From NCBI GenBank assembly GCA_002405995.1, contig DHMW01000071.1, positions 1 through 7,966 of the forward strand: DNA of 7,966 nt. Reading direction: 5' to 3'. Shown piece by piece: positions 5,793 through 7,966 of this stretch (positions are counted from its first letter, which is position 1; every line of letters starts with the position of its first letter). Both the position numbers and the translations under genes were made by a program. The DNA comes from Oscillospiraceae bacterium UBA4632 (GTDB lineage: Bacteria; Bacillota; Clostridia; Oscillospirales; Oscillospiraceae). Below the pieces are notes generated by a model. That model did not search any database and had not been told where the DNA came from. It saw nothing but the letters and a program-made list of their open reading frames with translations.

Positions 5793-6272
5793 ATGATCCA
5801 GATGGGAAAAAGTATGCCGTGCCTTTATGACGAGATGGCGGCTGTGCCTGCGATGGCGAGCGCGCAGCAGGAGAGAGGCAATGTGAACGGCAGCAGCGAT
5901 AACGCCAGCCAGAGCTACGAGCAGATGCTCGGCGGCTCGTCCGGTGCGGGGAGCGTGTCGCTCCTGCCGCAGACCGGCGCGAGCGGACAGTTTCAGCCTA
6001 CGCCCGATAAGATCGAGGAATCGCAGACCGTTGACAGGATGGCTTACAATTCGTGGAAGGGGATGCTTGCGCGCAACATCGGCCGCGCGGTCATTGTGAG
6101 CTTCCTTGTCGGCTCGCAGAACACGGTGGTGGCGGTGGGCACGCTGCAGGAGGTGGGGAATGACTACATCACTATTTTCCATCCCGGGCGCAGCGCCTAC
6201 ATCACCGCCGATATCTATTCCATCCGCTTTGTGGAGTTTCCTCAGGGCAACAACGTCGTCACGCTGAACTGA
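5793..6272 (+). CDS. gerQ: GerQ-like spore coat protein
   Basis: A 159-residue protein with a polar, low-complexity N-terminal half (about residues 1-80, rich in Gln, Ser, Gly and Ala) and a compact, beta-rich C-terminal domain (about 84-150). The C-terminal part (WKGMLARNIGRAV, then VGNDYITIFHPG, then ADIYSIRFVEF) follows the pattern of the B. subtilis GerQ C-terminus: a basic helix, a strand, a DHIII-like strand, and a final YLDYVTFDE-like strand. In B. subtilis GerQ is a coat protein needed to place CwlJ in the spore, and the two genes are adjacent there. Here it follows the CwlJ-like gene by 51 bp on the same strand, which is strong contextual support. Purine-rich AAAGGAGAGGGAG precedes the ATG at 5793; ATGs at codons 4 and 8 are alternatives. 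The similarity is judged by eye and is distant. Confidence 0.68.
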   Translation: MIQMGKSMPCLYDEMAAVPAMASAQQERGNVNGSSDNASQSYEQMLGGSSGAGSVSLLPQTGASGQFQPTPDKIEESQTVDRMAYNSWKGMLARNIGRAVIVSFLVGSQNTVVAVGTLQEVGNDYITIFHPGRSAYITADIYSIRFVEFPQGNNVVTLN

Positions 6273-6329
6273 AAAGGGAAGGGACGCTTTTGCCCCTCCT
6301 GACAGGGAGTAGCAACTGCTTCTGCGGAT

Positions 6330-6368
6330 ACCCCGGCAGGTTATCGTGTCTGCGATGCCTGCCGGGGT
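6330..6368 (+). terminator. Shared stem-loop between the convergent gerQ-like and GNAT genes
   Basis: ACCCCGGCAGG (6330-6340) and CCTGCCGGGGT (6358-6368) form a perfect 11-bp stem, with a small inner ATCG/CGAT helix (6343-6346 with 6353-6356). On the plus strand it is followed by TTCTTCTG, a modest U-rich tail, so it should end the cwlJ-gerQ transcript. The TAA stop of the convergent GNAT gene (6341-6343) lies in the loop. On the minus strand there is no U run after the stem, so it is a weak terminator for the GNAT gene. Confidence 0.65.
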
Positions 6369-6985
6369 TCTTCTGCTTCCTGCGGCTTGCGGGCTTCCCA
6401 CGTCTGATCACATGGCAAATGCCGTTGGAGCAGATACCCGCAGCCTGTATTTCCCTCTATGCGGCCGTCTGCCGGGTTCAGCTCGAGATTCATCAGGTCA
6501 AAATCGACATATTCTCCATTGATTTTGAAAAAACGAGGAAACGTACACAGCTTCCGAAAGCCGTACTTCTCATACAGGTGGATGGCGCGGGCGTTGTCGC
6601 TGCGCACCTCAAGATTTAACTGCTCGAAGCCGTTTTCCCTGGCAAAGGCAAGGATCGCTTCCATCAGGGCAGGCGCCGCGCCGCAGCCCCACCATGCTTT
6701 TTTCAGGCTGATACCGAACACTCCGCGATGGCTCATGCGATTGCTCCTGCGGTTCAGACTTGCCGTGCCGATGATCTCGCCGTCCACCTTGGCAAAATAC
6801 TGCGCGTTGTCTGCAGAATCGCACTGCGCGCGCAGATAGTCCTGCTCTGCTTCAAGGCTGAGCGGTACACCCTCCGCGCCGAAGCTGAGATTGTTGGTTT
6901 CTCCGCCGATGATTTTCAGATAATCCAGCAGCACGGCAGCATCCTCTGGCTGTGCGCGTTCAATGACAAACAAACTGTTGTTCAA
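6341..6985 (-). CDS. GNAT-family N-acetyltransferase with TTG start
   Basis: A 214-residue acetyl-CoA-dependent transferase of the GNAT superfamily; its substrate cannot be told from sequence. Motif A is at about residues 88-108 (VFGISLKKAWWGCGAAPALM), with WGCGAAP in place of the usual WGKGIGT-like pyrophosphate loop. Motif B is at 123-143 (LNLEVRSDNARAIHLYEKYG). The domain appears complete by YVDFDLMNLEL at about 159-169. The remaining 45 residues are polar, with no GNAT counterpart I recognise, and end inside the stem-loop shared with the convergent gene. No ATG exists near the N-terminus: TTG at 6985 lies 8 bases after AAAGGAAG (6994-7001), while TTG at 6991 is only 2 bases from it, so 6985 is preferred. 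The gene follows the lipoprotein gene closely and is probably co-transcribed with it. Confidence 0.85.
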   Translation of the reverse strand: MNNSLFVIERAQPEDAAVLLDYLKIIGGETNNLSFGAEGVPLSLEAEQDYLRAQCDSADNAQYFAKVDGEIIGTASLNRRSNRMSHRGVFGISLKKAWWGCGAAPALMEAILAFARENGFEQLNLEVRSDNARAIHLYEKYGFRKLCTFPRFFKINGEYVDFDLMNLELNPADGRIEGNTGCGYLLQRHLPCDQTWEARKPQEAEEPRQASQTR

Positions 6986-7021
6986 TTTCAAGACTTCCTT
7001 TCTTCGGAATATTCCCGTGCA

Positions 7022-7852
7022 CTATTTACGAAGTCCCGCCGCCTGCATGATGGCCTCGACGGGCGCTACCGGGTCGCTGCCCCAAGTGATCTCGGTGTCA
7101 GCGCATCCTGCCGTGTCCAGCAGCTCCCGCGCCTCATCGGTCAGGAGCCTTTGATAGGCATCATCCACCAGCTCCAGCTTTTTCAGGCAATCGGCCAGAT
7201 CGTTGTTTTTCGCAGCCAGCCATGTGGAGGCGGCGTCGCTGATCTCATCCGTTCCAAGTCCCGTGTTCACGCCCCAATCCAGCAGCTTGACCGCTGCCTG
7301 CACAGCCAGCAGCGAAGAACCGGATGTTCCGACCGTAACACTTGTGTCGATCTCATCCAGAATGGGGAGCGTCAGCACCGGCGGCACATCTGCCGGGGCA
7401 TCCGGCGCGTCAGAGGTGGAACAGGTCACGCCGTCCGCAGAGATCGTGACATACAGCTTCTCCTGCGATTCGTCATAGAGAAACGTGCTCTCGCCCAGCA
7501 GTGCGTCATCCGCATCCAGCGCACCCACGGTAAAGAGGATGGAGCAGTGCTCCTTCCGGGTAAGCTCCACGATATCCTCGCCGGTGAAGATCCATTCCCC
7601 GGCCTTCAGCGGTGAGCCGTCGGCGTTCTCGCACACCTTCGAGAAGCTGCCGCCGTGGATGTAGACGGCGCTGACGCCGTCAAGCTCCAGCTTCACATAC
7701 ACGCCGTATTCTCCGGTCTCCGCCGGTGTGCCTGTTGCCGATGGTGTGTTGTCCTTCGCCTCCGTCAGACGGGTGCATCCCGTCATAAAGACAGATACCA
7801 GCAATGCCGCTGCGGTCAGCAGCGTTGTAATTGTTTTCTTGTAGTTTTTCAT
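7022..7852 (-). CDS. Predicted lipoprotein of unknown function
   Basis: A 276-residue protein that I do not recognise. The N-terminus is a typical lipoprotein signal: basic MKNYKK, a hydrophobic stretch (about 9-22), then FMTGC, with C26 as the predicted lipidated cysteine. The polar Thr/Pro/Glu stretch at 30-48 looks like a tether. Residues about 49-145 alternate as beta strands (YGVYVKLELDGVSAVYIHGG, later EKLYVTISADG). A Pro/Ala/Asp-rich linker (149-163) separates these from a mainly helical C-terminal part (about 183-275). Anchoring on the outer face of the membrane is expected. The start at 7852 has a perfect AGGAGG 4 bases upstream; the open frame reaches further but lacks a better site. 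The GNAT gene follows with a gap of about 36 bases, suggesting one operon. A solute-binding or envelope-stress role would be a guess. Confidence 0.8.
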   Translation of the reverse strand: MKNYKKTITTLLTAAALLVSVFMTGCTRLTEAKDNTPSATGTPAETGEYGVYVKLELDGVSAVYIHGGSFSKVCENADGSPLKAGEWIFTGEDIVELTRKEHCSILFTVGALDADDALLGESTFLYDESQEKLYVTISADGVTCSTSDAPDAPADVPPVLTLPILDEIDTSVTVGTSGSSLLAVQAAVKLLDWGVNTGLGTDEISDAASTWLAAKNNDLADCLKKLELVDDAYQRLLTDEARELLDTAGCADTEITWGSDPVAPVEAIMQAAGLRK

Positions 7853-7868
7853 AGTTCCTCCTATCAGT

Positions 7869-7964
7869 TCATTGCCCGGAAAAAGACTGCCGATAGATAG
7901 GCAGCACCCGCTTCCAGAATACCGGCCCATTGACAAGGAGCAGCGCACCGAAAAGGCACCTTGC
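7869..7964 (-). CDS. Possible C-terminal fragment of a gene entering from the right edge
   Basis: Reading leftward from the right edge, one frame runs 31 codons to a TGA at 7869-7871. It encodes a hydrophobic then basic stretch (CLFGALLLVNGPVFWKRVLP, then IYRQSFSGQ), which would suit the end of a membrane protein. Its stop lies 16 bases before the lipoprotein ATG, with AGGAGG in the gap, the spacing expected within an operon, and I see no good promoter between. The piece is short and a second frame is also open (ending at 7864 or so), so the call is tentative. Confidence 0.35.
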   Translation of the reverse strand, partial: ARCLFGALLLVNGPVFWKRVLPIYRQSFSGQ

Positions 7965-7966
7965 CG

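Noticed and set aside
4635..6401. 588-codon open frame on the minus strand opposite ftsK, cwlJ and gerQ
   Set aside because: It crosses three well-supported plus-strand genes and two hairpins, and its composition is that of a shadow frame.
6728..7615. 295-codon plus-strand open frame across the GNAT and lipoprotein genes
   Set aside because: No ribosome site or family motif; the opposite strand carries two genes with ribosome sites and clear N-terminal features.
1..7966. CRISPR array, insertion sequence, integrase or prophage
   Set aside because: No regularly spaced direct repeats, transposase or integrase motifs, or terminal repeats were seen on either strand.

Overview
The window looks like chromosomal core sequence from a GC-rich, endospore-forming Firmicute. 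My best guess is a gut Clostridium-type bacterium of the Oscillospiraceae/Eubacteriales, but no marker gene fixes the taxon. The clues are strong AGGAGG-type ribosome sites before most genes, strongly G/C-biased third codon positions, a FtsK/SpoIIIE translocase, and a CwlJ-like cortex hydrolase followed by a GerQ-like coat protein. I see no insertion sequence, integrase, phage gene, CRISPR array, tRNA or rRNA.

Left block (1-1554, minus strand). A small four-cysteine TSCPD-domain protein (1297-1554) is followed on the same strand by a LysR-type regulator (198-1124). The regulator resembles the CysL/selenium-metabolism-associated class. Each has its own plausible sigma-A promoter. Downstream of the regulator, 56-215 is a dense run of nested inverted repeats ending in a terminator-like hairpin. 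At the far left edge a strong extended -10 promoter (14-42) points out of the window.

Middle block (1555-5186, plus strand). A 193-bp divergent intergenic region carries back-to-back promoters for the TSCPD gene and for uppP (undecaprenyl-diphosphate phosphatase, 1748-2581). uppP is followed 19 bp later by an 861-residue FtsK/SpoIIIE DNA translocase (2601-5186). A perfect 16-bp stem-loop lies just after it.

Sporulation pair (5301-6272, plus strand). A CwlJ-like cell-wall hydrolase is followed by a protein whose C-terminal domain resembles GerQ, matching the cwlJ-gerQ arrangement known in Bacillus. This is the most coherent functional unit here: GerQ is needed for CwlJ localisation in the B. 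subtilis spore.

Right block (6341-7966, minus strand). A lipoprotein of unknown function (7022-7852) is followed by a GNAT acetyltransferase with a probable TTG start (6341-6985), convergent with the gerQ-like gene across a shared stem-loop. A possible C-terminal fragment of another gene enters from the right edge.

Most of the window is ordinary. The items most worth a second look are the structured DNA at 86-215, the two stop codons that sit in hairpin loops, the unusual C-terminal tail of the GNAT protein, the sporulation pair, and the uncharacterised TSCPD and lipoprotein genes. I did not find convincing evidence of a wholly new system.
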